Of a stretch of 64,000 nucleotides of DNA, positions 26,577 to 34,443 are shown in pieces. The position numbers and the translations under genes are program-made. The stretch comes from JALYNX01 sp963780755 (GTDB lineage: Bacteria > Actinomycetota > Acidimicrobiia > Spongiisociales > ZC4RG35), in NCBI GenBank assembly GCA_963780755.1, contig CAWACX010000002.1, forward strand, positions 434,001 through 498,000, written 5' to 3'. A model generated the notes under the pieces. It was not told where the DNA came from, ran no database searches, and saw only the letters and a program-made list of their open reading frames with translations. Each line of letters starts with the position of its first letter. Position 1 is the first letter of the stretch.

Positions 26577-26795
26577 GTGGCCGACCTGTTCGACATCCAG
26601 AACCTTCTGCCGGAGTTGGTGGTGGGCCTGGGGCTCGCCCTACTGGTCGGGAATGGGCTGGCCTGGTGGAAGCATCGCCGCGGGGAAGCGCCCGCCGGGG
26701 TGGAGGGCGCCCAATACCGGGCGGGCCGCGTTGCCTTCCTGGTGGTGGTCGGGGTCGTGATGACGGTCTGGGGCACCGTCTCCCTGCTCACCTAG
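26577..26795 (+). CDS. small two-helix membrane protein
   Basis: 72 aa from GTG 26577. Two hydrophobic helices (about residues 12-30 and 52-69) flank a basic, polar loop (WWKHRRGEAP). It is 9 bp upstream of the CDF transporter gene and on the same strand, so co-transcription is likely. No family recognised; divergent from thrB. Confidence 0.6.
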   Translation: MADLFDIQNLLPELVVGLGLALLVGNGLAWWKHRRGEAPAGVEGAQYRAGRVAFLVVVGVVMTVWGTVSLLT

Positions 26796-26804
26796 CATCG
26801 GATC

Positions 26805-27767
26805 ATGTCGGCCGGTGGAGGAACCAGAGCGATCATCGCCGCGATGCTGGCCAATGCCGGGATCGCTCTCGCCAAGTTCGTCGCTTACGTGGTTACCGGT
26901 TCGGCGGCGATGCTGGCCGAGGCGATCCACTCCGTTGCCGACACCTCGAACCAGGGCCTGCTGCTCCTCGGGGGCCGGCAGGCGCGCAAGGTGGCCGACG
27001 ACCGCCACCAATTCGGCTACGGAAGGGAACGTTATTTCTGGTCGTTCGTGGTTGCCATGGTGCTCTTCTCGCTGGGAGGGCTCTATTCGATCTACGAGGG
27101 GATCTCCAAGATCCTCGACCCCCACGAGCTGGAGTCGATCGGCTGGGCGATCGGCGTTCTCTTGGTGGCCATCGTCCTCGAGTCGTTCAGCTTCCGCACC
27201 GCCGTCGTCGAGTCGAGCAAGGTCAAGGGCGACCGAGGGTGGTGGCAATACATCCGCTCCTCACGGTCCCCCGAGCTCCCTGTGGTGCTGCTCGAGGACG
27301 CTGGGGCATTGCTCGGCCTGATGCTCGCCCTGACCGGAGTGGGGCTCTACGTGGTAACCGGTGACGTGGTCTGGGATGCGGTGGGGACGCTGTGCATCGG
27401 CGTGCTACTCGTCCTGATCGCCGTCTTCCTCAGCGTCGAGATGAAGTCCTTGCTGATCGGGGAGTCGGCTCTGGAGAGCGACATCAAGGCGATCGATCAG
27501 GCGCTGACCTCCAGCCCGGAGGTGGTGAGGGTGATCGACCTCCGCACGCAGCACATCGGCCCCGAGGAGTTGTTGGTGGCGGCGAAAGTGGAATTCACCG
27601 GGTCATTGACCGGGACCGAATTGGCCGCTGCCATCGACCAGGCCGAGACCGCCGTCCGGAGCGCGGTTCCCTATGCCCACCGCATCTACCTGGAGCCTGA
27701 CGTCTGGCGCTCGGACTACGTCCCGAACCCCGATGGGCCGACGGAGACCGAACACGAGCCGGGGTGA
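26805..27767 (+). CDS. cation diffusion facilitator (CDF) family transporter
   Basis: 320 aa. Six predicted helices. The first metal motif is HSVAD (in EAIHSVADTSNQ), and the helix-5 motif reads LLEDAGALLG, where many CDF proteins have HxxxD. The C-terminal cytoplasmic domain contains a ferredoxin-like fold (VVRVIDLRTQHIGPEELLVAAKV). CDF proteins export Zn2+, Fe2+, Mn2+ or Co2+ in exchange for protons; the ED replacement in helix 5 leaves metal choice open. Downstream of the small membrane protein gene by 9 bp. Confidence 0.88.
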   Translation: MSAGGGTRAIIAAMLANAGIALAKFVAYVVTGSAAMLAEAIHSVADTSNQGLLLLGGRQARKVADDRHQFGYGRERYFWSFVVAMVLFSLGGLYSIYEGISKILDPHELESIGWAIGVLLVAIVLESFSFRTAVVESSKVKGDRGWWQYIRSSRSPELPVVLLEDAGALLGLMLALTGVGLYVVTGDVVWDAVGTLCIGVLLVLIAVFLSVEMKSLLIGESALESDIKAIDQALTSSPEVVRVIDLRTQHIGPEELLVAAKVEFTGSLTGTELAAAIDQAETAVRSAVPYAHRIYLEPDVWRSDYVPNPDGPTETEHEPG

Positions 27768-27774
27768 GCGGCGG

Positions 27775-28158
27775 TCAACCTCGAGCGGGCGACTCCCAAA
27801 GACCGACCAGGTTGCCCTCTGTGTCCTTGAAATAGGCGGCGAACCCCATGTCTCCCACTGGCTCCCGATCGCTGACCGGTGTCCCCCCTGCCGCTCTGAC
27901 CGTCTCGAGAGCGGCGTCGATGCTCTCCACGTCGATCACGAGATTGGGAGCGGCGAAAGGCTCCTCGCGTTGCATCATCCCCCCATTGATGTAGCCGGGC
28001 TCGGTGGGTCCCTCGTCACCGCTGGGGCCGGACACGACCAGGGTGTAACCCATCTCGGGGAGCTCCGTGACCTCCCAGTCGAACACCTTGGAGTAGAAAG
28101 CACCGGCACGCTCGCGGTCGTCACAAGGGATCTCGAAATGCACGACTCGACCGGACAT
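27775..28158 (-). CDS. VOC superfamily (glyoxalase-like) protein
   Basis: 127 aa with two beta-alpha-beta-beta-beta modules. VVHFEIPCDDRERAGAFYSKVFDWE is the classic N-terminal module and AAYFKDTEGNLVGLWE the second, with metal-ligand-like His and Glu positions. Such proteins include glyoxalases, isomerases and resistance proteins; the role here is unknown. Convergent with the CDF gene (7 bp apart). Confidence 0.85.
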   Translation of the reverse strand: MSGRVVHFEIPCDDRERAGAFYSKVFDWEVTELPEMGYTLVVSGPSGDEGPTEPGYINGGMMQREEPFAAPNLVIDVESIDAALETVRAAGGTPVSDREPVGDMGFAAYFKDTEGNLVGLWESPARG

Positions 28159-28195
28159 AGGACCTCCTTCGTTTCTGACGAGGACGCTATCTCGT

Positions 28196-28798
28196 TTACC
28201 CGGCCGCCTCGTCAGGGAACCGGGAAAGATCAGTGGGCCCAGCCGGCTTGAGCGCAGAAACAGTCACAAACCGATGCCTTCCTTCCTTCACATGACTGAT
28301 TTCGGGAGCTTGGAACCCGAGATCGCGGAGGGTGGCGACAACACCCCTTGCGCCTTCCGGGCTGAGCCCGTGGCCAGTGCCTCGCTTCAGTTGCTGCTCC
28401 ATGACCAGCAGCCGACCACCCGGGGCCAGGATGCGAAGAACCTCGGCCAGACCCCGGTCACGGTCCGCCCAGTGATGGAAGGTGGCAACGGCCATCACCG
28501 CGGTGAACCGATCGTCCGGGAAGGGGACTTCCTCGGCCGAGCCCAGCTCGACCTCGGCGGTCGGGACCCGCTTACGGGCGCGCTCGACCATGGTGGGGCT
28601 GGGATCGATCCCAGCAGTCTCCGCGCCGGCCTTCTGGCCATACTCCAGCGCCGCCCCCAACCCGCACCCAATATCGAGAAATCGGTCACCGGGCCCCAAC
28701 TCGAGGAGGTCCACTGCGGCGATGTTGCTCTGCGGGCTCCGACTCGTGAGCGAGAAGAGCCACACCTTGAAAGGGGACCAACGCTCGACCTCGGTCAT
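28196..28798 (-). CDS. class I SAM-dependent methyltransferase
   Basis: 200 aa from ATG 28798. Motif I is FLDIGCGLGAALEYG, the acidic loop is GIDPSPTM, and motif IV is AVMAVATFHHWAD, followed by LRILAPGGRLLVMEQ. This is the Methyltransf_11 layout (UbiE/COQ5-like small-molecule methyltransferases). Substrate unknown. Upstream in-frame sequence toward 29023 crosses the tRNA gene and is not coding. Confidence 0.85.
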   Translation of the reverse strand: MTEVERWSPFKVWLFSLTSRSPQSNIAAVDLLELGPGDRFLDIGCGLGAALEYGQKAGAETAGIDPSPTMVERARKRVPTAEVELGSAEEVPFPDDRFTAVMAVATFHHWADRDRGLAEVLRILAPGGRLLVMEQQLKRGTGHGLSPEGARGVVATLRDLGFQAPEISHVKEGRHRFVTVSALKPAGPTDLSRFPDEAAG

Positions 28799-28870
28799 GG
28801 CAAAAGCATATGTGTGACGATGGTCCGACCCGGCCGCCTCGACTCCGCGACTCGGTATCCTGAGGCCTCC

Positions 28871-28941
28871 GCGGGTGTAGTTCAATGGTAGAACACGAGC
28901 TTCCCAAGCTCGGGGCGAGGGTTCGATTCCCTTCACCCGCT
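28871..28941 (+). tRNA. tRNA-Gly (anticodon CCC)
   Basis: Cloverleaf: acceptor GCGGGTG / CACCCGC, D-arm TAGTTCAATGGTAGAAC, anticodon stem CGAGC / GCTCG with loop TTCCCAA (anticodon CCC, reads GGG), and T-arm GAGGG TTCGATT CCCTT. Resembles E. coli glyU. CCA is not encoded. Stands just upstream of dcd. Confidence 0.95.
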
Positions 28942-28947
28942 CGATAG

Positions 28948-29526
28948 ATGATCTTCTCCGACCGTTCCATCCGCGAGGCCATCGAGGCCGGTCTGATTCA
29001 CGTAGACCCCTACGAGCCTTCATTCGTCCAGCCCTCGTCGATCGACCTCAGGGTGGGCAACGGCTTCCGGGTCTTCGTCAACCACCGGTACAGCCAGATC
29101 GACCCCCGGTCCCCACAGTCCGACCTCACCAAGTTGGTCGAGGTCGAGGGTGAAGAGCCGTTCATGCTCCACCCCGGGGAGTTCGTACTGGGCTCGACCC
29201 TGGAGCGGGTCAAACTCGGAGACGACATCGTGGCCCGGCTCGAGGGCAAGTCCTCGCTGGGGAGGCTCGGCTTGCTCATTCACAGCACCGCGGGATTCAT
29301 CGACCCGGGTTTCGAGGGCCACATCACCCTCGAGCTCTCCAACGTCGCCACGCTCCCAATCGCCATCTACCCAGGGATGAAGATCGGCCAGGTCAGCTTC
29401 TATCAGATGACAACCGCCGCCGATCATCCCTACGGATCGCCGGAACTGGGGTCCAAGTATCAGGGTCAAAGCGGGCCCACCGCCAGCCGTTCCCACCAGG
29501 ATTTCCCCCTCAAGGACGCGAACTAG
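28948..29526 (+). CDS. dcd: dCTP deaminase
   Basis: 192 aa, dUTPase/DCD trimer fold. SSIDLRVGN, the substrate-binding LEGKSSLGRLGLLIHSTAGFIDPGFEG (motif with the catalytic Glu in HITLEL), and the C-terminal lid YQGQSGPTASR. It deaminates dCTP to dUTP; some actinobacterial members also cleave dUTP to dUMP, which sequence alone does not settle. ATG 28948, six bases after the tRNA; possibly in the same transcript. Confidence 0.93.
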   Translation: MIFSDRSIREAIEAGLIHVDPYEPSFVQPSSIDLRVGNGFRVFVNHRYSQIDPRSPQSDLTKLVEVEGEEPFMLHPGEFVLGSTLERVKLGDDIVARLEGKSSLGRLGLLIHSTAGFIDPGFEGHITLELSNVATLPIAIYPGMKIGQVSFYQMTTAADHPYGSPELGSKYQGQSGPTASRSHQDFPLKDAN

Positions 29527-29535
29527 CGCGAATGC

Positions 29536-29697
29536 GTATAGTTCGATATGAGCCTCTTCTGCCCGTCCAAGGGGGTCTGGGATCAACAGAATGGGTTCCA
29601 AGGAGCTACGCCCTACGAGTCCCCCCTCAAGAAGCTTCCCCGGCTTCACAGGGCAGGTAGCAACCCCTCCAAAATGCGGCGACCCTAGGGTCGCCGC
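29536..29697 (+). ncRNA. candidate small RNA gene after dcd
   Basis: The 180 bp between dcd and the next convergent gene hold a consensus-like -10 hexamer (TATAGT, 29536-29541), then ~135 bp of moderate structure potential, then a perfect terminator palindrome (29676-29697). Complementary segments CTGCCC (near 29560) and GGGCAG (29651-29656) could close a long stem. No match to tmRNA, SRP RNA, 6S or RNase P RNA was recognised. A 46-codon frame from ATG 29548 runs into the terminator and looks non-coding. No good -35 box is visible. Confidence 0.35.
29676..29697. terminator. perfect terminator palindrome
   Basis: GCGGCGACCC / GGGTCGCCGC around TA, a fully self-complementary 22-base site. It lies between dcd (with the candidate RNA) and the convergent dnaB-operon end, and can serve both strands. 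No T-tract. Confidence 0.7.
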
Positions 29698-29706
29698 GCG
29701 GGCCGA

Positions 29707-29913
29707 CTAGCTCCGCTCGTTCCCCCGCTTGTAGTCCCCGGTGTAGCGCGCCATCACCTGTTGCGGGTCCCGGGTGGTCACCCGGATCATGAACTTGCGC
29801 ACCGCGTCCCCTCGCAGGACCGTCACTTCTTTGCCATGCCGGCTGATGACGACGTCGCCTGATTTCCGGACCGTGTAGCTGAAACCCAGGTCGCGACCGG
29901 GCGACGGGCTCAA
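29707..29913 (-). CDS. conserved small protein coupled to dnaB
   Basis: 68 aa. The core SYTVRKSGDVVISRHGKEVTVLRG...KFMIRV and the end QQVMARYTGDYKRGNER match a short actinobacterial protein family of unknown function, recognised by its C-terminal RxTGNxKRGNER signature. The best start is TTG 29913, whose last bases form the dnaB stop (TTGA overlap). That makes it the last gene of the rpsF-dnaB operon. Cytoplasmic; probably a small beta-rich or nucleic-acid-associated fold, which is only inference. Confidence 0.7.
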   Translation of the reverse strand: MSPSPGRDLGFSYTVRKSGDVVISRHGKEVTVLRGDAVRKFMIRVTTRDPQQVMARYTGDYKRGNERS

Positions 29914-31280
29914 CTCAGATCGCGCCCCAGGTTGGCGAACCGGGTGAACTCGGGCTGGAAGGTCATCTCCACAGTCCCGGTCGCCCCCGACCGGTGCTTG
30001 TCGATGATCAACTCGGCGATCCCCTTCTTCTCCTGGTCCTCGGGGTGGTAGTACTCGTGGCGGTACACGAAAATCACGACGTCGGCGTCCTGCTCGATGG
30101 CGCCGGACTCGCGGAGGTCGGAGAGCCGGGGGCGGCGGTTCTCTCGGGACTCGACCGACCGGTTGAGTTGGGAGACGGCGATGATCGGAACCTCCAGTTC
30201 TTTGGCCAGGTTCTTCAGGTTGCGGGTGATCTCCGAGATCTCCTGCTGGCGGTTCTCCCGGGTCGAGGCCGAGAGCAGCTGCAGGTAGTCGACCACCACC
30301 AGGGAGAGCCCACGTTTTCTCTTCAGGCGCCGGCACTTGGCCCTGATGTCGGTCACGGTCACCATCGAGGAGTCGTCGATGAAGATCGGTGCCTTGTACA
30401 TCTTCCCGGCGGCATCCACCACCCTCTGCCACAAGGGGCCGAGCTGCCCATTGCGCAGCTTCTTGGAGTCGACCTGGCCGACAGATGACAGGATCCGCTG
30501 CACGATCTCCTCTTTGGACATCTCCAGCGAGAAGATCGCCACCGAGTCTCCCTTCACCGCAACGTTGGTCGCGATGTTGAGGGCGATTGCCGACTTGCCC
30601 ATGCCAGGTCGACCCGCAACCACCACCAGGTTCGCCGGCTGCATCCCGGCGAGCTTCTGATCGAGGTCGAGGAACCCGGTAGAGAGCCCGTTGATGTCCG
30701 AGCCCAACTGCTCCAGGGCCTCGATGTGCTCCAGGACGTCACTGAACAAGGGCCCGACCTCGAGGAGGGTCTGCGAGCTGCGCCGCTCCGCCACCCCGAG
30801 GACCGACTGCTCGGCCCGGTCGAGGACGATGGCAATCTCCTCGTCGATGTCGAAGGCGACCTCGGTCACCGAGGCCCCGGCACGGATCAGCTCCCGCCGC
30901 TTCCCGTGCTCCTCGACGATGCCGGCGTAGTAGAGAACATTTGAGGTGGAGGGAACGATGTCGACCAAGCGGGCCAGGTAGTTGATCCCGCCTACCTTCT
31001 CCAGCTCCCCGCGTCTCCGCAGGACCTCGGACACGGTGACCGCGTCGATGGCCTGGTTGCCGTCGAACAGCTCGCGCATCCCCTCGAAAATCGCCTGATG
31101 GGCAGGGACGTAGAAATCCTCGGGGTGGAGGCGGTCCATGACCTCGTTGACCGCGTCCACCGAGAGAAGGACGGCACCGATCACCGACTCCTCGGCTTCA
31201 CGCGAATGGGGTGGGCTCCGGTATCCGGGCCTCATCTCCGTTTGTTCGGTCAAGCCGCTCATCATCTCCGTTCTACCCAT
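29910..31280 (-). CDS. dnaB: replicative DNA helicase
   Basis: 456 aa. N-terminal DnaB domain (REAEESVIGAVLLSVDAVNEV), linker, then the RecA-like motor: Walker A GRPGMGKSAIALN, FSLEMSKEEIVQRI, the Walker B region VVVDYLQLLS, the DnaB motif NLKNLAKELEVPIIAVSQLNR and the arginine finger SDLRESGAIEQDAD. It unwinds DNA ahead of the replication fork. No intein. The exact start is uncertain among ATGs at 31280, 31265 and 31262. 190 bp of leader separate it from rplI. Confidence 0.95.
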   Translation of the reverse strand: MGRTEMMSGLTEQTEMRPGYRSPPHSREAEESVIGAVLLSVDAVNEVMDRLHPEDFYVPAHQAIFEGMRELFDGNQAIDAVTVSEVLRRRGELEKVGGINYLARLVDIVPSTSNVLYYAGIVEEHGKRRELIRAGASVTEVAFDIDEEIAIVLDRAEQSVLGVAERRSSQTLLEVGPLFSDVLEHIEALEQLGSDINGLSTGFLDLDQKLAGMQPANLVVVAGRPGMGKSAIALNIATNVAVKGDSVAIFSLEMSKEEIVQRILSSVGQVDSKKLRNGQLGPLWQRVVDAAGKMYKAPIFIDDSSMVTVTDIRAKCRRLKRKRGLSLVVVDYLQLLSASTRENRQQEISEITRNLKNLAKELEVPIIAVSQLNRSVESRENRRPRLSDLRESGAIEQDADVVIFVYRHEYYHPEDQEKKGIAELIIDKHRSGATGTVEMTFQPEFTRFANLGRDLS

Positions 31281-31470
31281 GCCTTGGGACAGATTTCGCG
31301 AACCGGCGCGTCGAAATCCTCGAGGGATGGGGGAAGATCGAACCGCTTCGGGGGAAGCGAGTCGAACTTAGACCGGCTCCGACGGGGTCACAACTCGATC
31401 CCGTGTTTCTTTTTCGCGGTGGAAGAAATTGGGGGCAAAGACGCGAAATCCGACGCTAGACCGCCGATTC
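31281..31470 (-). other. non-coding leader between rplI and dnaB
   Basis: 190 bp without a supported reading frame. It contains small inverted motifs (CGGGGG/CCCCG-type) but no clear terminator. It probably holds the dnaB leader or an internal promoter; nothing specific was recognised. Confidence 0.4.
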
Positions 31471-31920
31471 TCAGGAAGCCGGGATCACGTCGAGGGTGAG
31501 TGGGAACTCGATCTCGGGATGCAGCTTGATCTGAATCTCATGCAGGCCGATCGCCCTGATCGGGCCTTCCAGGACCACCGAGCTCTTGTCCAATTCGAGG
31601 CCGGTGAAGCGCCTGATCCCTTCGACCACGTCCTGGACCGAGATCGACCCGTAGAGCTTTCCCTCGTCGCCGGCCTGCGCGGCCAGCACCACCCGGGTCC
31701 CCACCAATTGGGTTGCCACGGCCTCGGCCTGGTCCCGGGCACGGCGCTCGCTTTCGACGCGGGCCTCACGAACCGTCTCGGCCTGGGCCAGGGCGCCCTC
31801 GTTGGCCTTCACCGCCTTCTTCTTGGGCAACAGGAAGTTGCGGGCGTAGCCGTCGGTGACATCCACCACATCCCCGCGCTTGCCCAGCTCGTTGACGTCC
31901 GCGATGAGGATGAGCTTCAT
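31471..31920 (-). CDS. rplI: 50S ribosomal protein bL9
   Basis: 149 aa, normal length. N-terminal rRNA-binding domain with MKLILIADVNELGKRGDVV and GYARNFLLPKKKAV (family signature), a long connecting helix, and the C-terminal domain with KLYGSISVQDV. Start ATG 31920 overlaps the rpsR stop (ATGA, 31920-31917), so translation is coupled. Confidence 0.97.
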   Translation of the reverse strand: MKLILIADVNELGKRGDVVDVTDGYARNFLLPKKKAVKANEGALAQAETVREARVESERRARDQAEAVATQLVGTRVVLAAQAGDEGKLYGSISVQDVVEGIRRFTGLELDKSSVVLEGPIRAIGLHEIQIKLHPEIEFPLTLDVIPAS

Positions 31921-32189
31921 CGGGTGTTGAGATAGGGGAGAAGGGCCATCTCCCGTGCGCTCTTGATGGCGTTGGCCACGGCGCGCTGATGGCGCGGGCA
32001 GTTGCCATTGACCCGGCGACCCCGGATCTTGCCCCGATCGGACACGTACTTGCGGAGGACCGAGACGTCCTTCCAATCGATGTGCTCGATGTGCTGCTTG
32101 CAGAAGGCGCAGGGCTTGGGACGCCCCCGCCTCGTCTCCACTCCCCGACGCCGCTTGGGGCGCGGGTTGTTGGTGCTCTTTCTTGCCAT
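31917..32189 (-). CDS. rpsR: 30S ribosomal protein bS18
   Basis: 90 aa. RPKPCAFCKQHIEHIDWKDVSVLRKYVSDRGKI is the bS18 core. It retains the cysteines (CAFC near the start, NCPRHQ later) of the zinc-binding C+ form. Basic N-terminus. Part of rpsF-ssb-rpsR-rplI, with 19 bp to ssb upstream. Confidence 0.97.
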   Translation of the reverse strand: MARKSTNNPRPKRRRGVETRRGRPKPCAFCKQHIEHIDWKDVSVLRKYVSDRGKIRGRRVNGNCPRHQRAVANAIKSAREMALLPYLNTR

Positions 32190-32208
32190 CTAGATCAAAC
32201 TCCTGAAA

Positions 32209-32658
32209 TCAAAACGGGGCCTCGTCGGGCCCGTAGCTCTCGCGGGCGACCGGGGCCGGGGGGACATCCCCACCAGCCTGGGCATTTCCAAAGTCGCCGC
32301 CCGAGCGGGCGGTCTTGTTGACGGTCGCCGTGGCCCAGCGCAGGGACGGTCCGACCTCGTCGATCTGGACTTCGACCACCGAGCGCTTCTCGCCCTGGTC
32401 GGTCTCCCAGGTCCGCTGCTCGAGGCGCCCGGTCACGATGACCCGCGCTCCCTTTTGCAGGGACTCGGCCACCGACTCGGCCTGCTCTCTCCACACGGTC
32501 CCGGTGAAGAAGCTGGTGTCTTCCTGCCATTCCCCGTCATTGCCCCGCCAACGGCGGTTGACCGCCATCCGGACCTTGGCCATCGCCACCCCCGAGGGAG
32601 TGAACCGGAGCTCTGGGTCTTCGACCAGGTTCCCGATGAGTGTCACGTTGTTCGACAT
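32209..32658 (-). CDS. ssb: single-stranded DNA-binding protein
   Basis: 149 aa. OB fold from NNVTLIGNLVEDPELRFTPSG through VWREQAESVAESLQKGARVIVTGRLEQRTWE, then a Gly/Ala/Pro-rich tail ending in DEAPF, an acidic tip of the type that recruits repair and replication proteins. Standard place between rpsF and rpsR. Confidence 0.97.
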   Translation of the reverse strand: MSNNVTLIGNLVEDPELRFTPSGVAMAKVRMAVNRRWRGNDGEWQEDTSFFTGTVWREQAESVAESLQKGARVIVTGRLEQRTWETDQGEKRSVVEVQIDEVGPSLRWATATVNKTARSGGDFGNAQAGGDVPPAPVARESYGPDEAPF

Positions 32659-32719
32659 TTGAGATCTCCTCTTCTCCCGCCTCCCGACGATCTTGCCTCG
32701 CCGGTGTGACGGATTCCAG

Positions 32720-33007
32720 TCAGCCGCCGACCCGGACGATCTTGTGTCGAACCACTTCGTCGGCGAGGGAAAGCATCCGATCGAGTGAATCGACGGCTCC
32801 CGCCTCAGCCTGGAAGTTCACCACCGAGTAATAGCCCTCGGAAAGATGCTCGATCTCATAGGCGAAGCGGCGCTTCCCCCAAAGATCCTTGCCCTTGACG
32901 CTCGCCCCTTGCTCATCGAGGTACGACTCGAGCTCGCCGATCTTGGCCTCGATGTCGTCCTCCGCGAGATCCGGACGATGAATCGTCATCACTTCATAGT
33001 CGCGCAT
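32720..33007 (-). CDS. rpsF: 30S ribosomal protein bS6
   Basis: 95 aa from ATG 33007, preceded by an AGGAGG-type site (cctcct on the plus strand, 33011-33016). YEVMTIHRPDLAEDDIEAKI, GKRRFAYEIEHLSEGYYSVVNF and VVRHKIVRV are family blocks. First gene of the rpsF-ssb-rpsR-rplI-dnaB operon, which in bacteria is commonly autoregulated through the bS6-bS18 complex; no leader structure was resolved here. Confidence 0.97.
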   Translation of the reverse strand: MRDYEVMTIHRPDLAEDDIEAKIGELESYLDEQGASVKGKDLWGKRRFAYEIEHLSEGYYSVVNFQAEAGAVDSLDRMLSLADEVVRHKIVRVGG

Positions 33008-33117
33008 TCGACCTCCTGTGGACATCCGTTCTGGAAGGCCCCATCCACTTGATGGAGCAGGGGTTGGCGCATACGACGGCGCGAGACGTCGATGCGGTCG
33101 CCGAATGGTACCGGTTG

Positions 33118-33552
33118 TCAGCCGCTTTCCCCACTCGGGGCGCCGGACAGGACCGCTCCCGGTGGGAAGTCGAACTCGCCGGCGGCCGTCTCCAAGACCC
33201 AAGACACCGCCCCCGGTGAGGCATAGGCGGTGCAAGGCTCGACCGGGCAGGGCTCCATCTCGGCGCTGCCGATCAGGACTCCCTCCGGGTCGAAGAACCA
33301 GATGTCGAGGGGGACAACGACCTCGAACATCCCGTAGGTCACGACCGACGGCTCGGCGTAGGCAAAGAGCATCCCGTCGGCCCCGTCGGGGATATCGCTC
33401 ACATCCTTCAGGCCCTCTCGCCGCTCATCGGGGGTATCGGCGACCAGGGCCGTGATCTCGGTGTCGTCGACCGCCACGGTGACCGTCTCCCCGGACACCT
33501 CGGAGCCGGCGGTGCACGCGACGGCCAGGGCCAGGGCACAGACCCCGGTCAG
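33118..33552 (-). CDS. DUF192 family lipoprotein, probable CTG start
   Basis: The globular part, from ETVTVAVDDTEITALVAD through REGLKDVSDIPDGADGMLFAY to PLDIWFFDPEGVLIGSAEM, is DUF192, a small exported beta-barrel fold. The first ordinary start (GTG 33498) would drop a plausible lipoprotein signal: the frame upstream reads LTGVCALALAVACTAGS with a lipobox at AVAC. No ATG, GTG or TTG opens that part. CTG 33552 overlaps the panB stop (CTGA), the same geometry as other coupled starts here, so it is taken as the start. A sequencing indel is the alternative. Function unknown. Confidence 0.7.
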   Translation of the reverse strand: MTGVCALALAVACTAGSEVSGETVTVAVDDTEITALVADTPDERREGLKDVSDIPDGADGMLFAYAEPSVVTYGMFEVVVPLDIWFFDPEGVLIGSAEMEPCPVEPCTAYASPGAVSWVLETAAGEFDFPPGAVLSGAPSGESG

Positions 33553-34397
33553 GCGGAGGATTTGCCCCTCAACAACTCGGCGGCGACCTCGTCGGCGACG
33601 TGATAGCTCTCGGCCTCGCCGGGGAAGGCGCCCGATTGGACATCGGCTGCGAAGCGCTTCAGGGCGTCTATCGAGTCCTCGGCGACATTGGCGTAACTCC
33701 GCACGAACTTGGCGCGGTGTCCGAAACCGATCCCGAGCAGGTCGTGATACACCAGGACCTGGCCATCAGTGCCGGGACCGGCGCCGATCCCGATGGTGGG
33801 GACGTCGACTTCCTTGGTGATCAGCTCTCCGAGGACGTCGGGCACGCCTTCGATGACGATCGAGAAGCAACCCGCCTCGGCCAATGCCCTGGCGTCTTCG
33901 ATCATCTCGCGAGCGGCGTCGACCATCTTGCCCTGCACCTTGAACCCGCCCATGGCGTTGACTGACTGCGGGGTGAGCCCGAGATGGCCCATGACCGGGA
34001 TCTCGGCGTCGATGATCCGCTCGATCACGGGGACTCGCTTGCGACCACCTTCCAGTTTCACTGCCTCGGCGCCGCTCTCCTGGACGATCCGGCCCGCGTT
34101 GCGCACCCCGTCTTCGGGAGACACATGGAAGCTGAGCCAGGGCATATCGACCACGAACAGCGCCGTGGGGTTGGCCCGTCGCACGGCGCGGGCGTGAACG
34201 ATCATCTCGTCGAGGCCGATCTCGAGGGTCGTCGACATGCCGTGGACCACATTGGCTACCGAGTCGCCGACGAGGATGATGTCCAGGCCGGCCTTGTCGG
34301 CGATCACCGCCGAGGGATAGTCGTAGGCGGTCACCATCGTGATCTTGGGACCGCCCTTGCGCGCCCTGATATCGGGGACCGTGACTTTCTTGGTCAT
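33549..34397 (-). CDS. panB: 3-methyl-2-oxobutanoate hydroxymethyltransferase
   Basis: 282 aa from ATG 34397 (a second ATG at 34406). TIM barrel: PKITMVTAYDYPSA, LVGDSVANVVHG (Mg2+-binding Asp), MVDMPWLSF-type strand (VVDMPWLSFHVS), EGG, MGHLGLTPQ and the C-terminal IGIGAGPGTDGQVLVYHDLLG. It adds a hydroxymethyl group from methylene-THF to 2-oxoisovalerate, the first step of pantothenate synthesis. Other pan genes are not nearby. Confidence 0.95.
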   Translation of the reverse strand: MTKKVTVPDIRARKGGPKITMVTAYDYPSAVIADKAGLDIILVGDSVANVVHGMSTTLEIGLDEMIVHARAVRRANPTALFVVDMPWLSFHVSPEDGVRNAGRIVQESGAEAVKLEGGRKRVPVIERIIDAEIPVMGHLGLTPQSVNAMGGFKVQGKMVDAAREMIEDARALAEAGCFSIVIEGVPDVLGELITKEVDVPTIGIGAGPGTDGQVLVYHDLLGIGFGHRAKFVRSYANVAEDSIDALKRFAADVQSGAFPGEAESYHVADEVAAELLRGKSSA

Positions 34398-34443
34398 GAT
34401 CCACAAAGGCTACCCGGTGCCCGCTCCTGGAAACCGGGCGGGA

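Noticed and set aside
29548..29685. 46-codon frame after dcd
   Set aside because: Its last codons form the terminator hairpin and composition is poor; the region is better as a candidate RNA.
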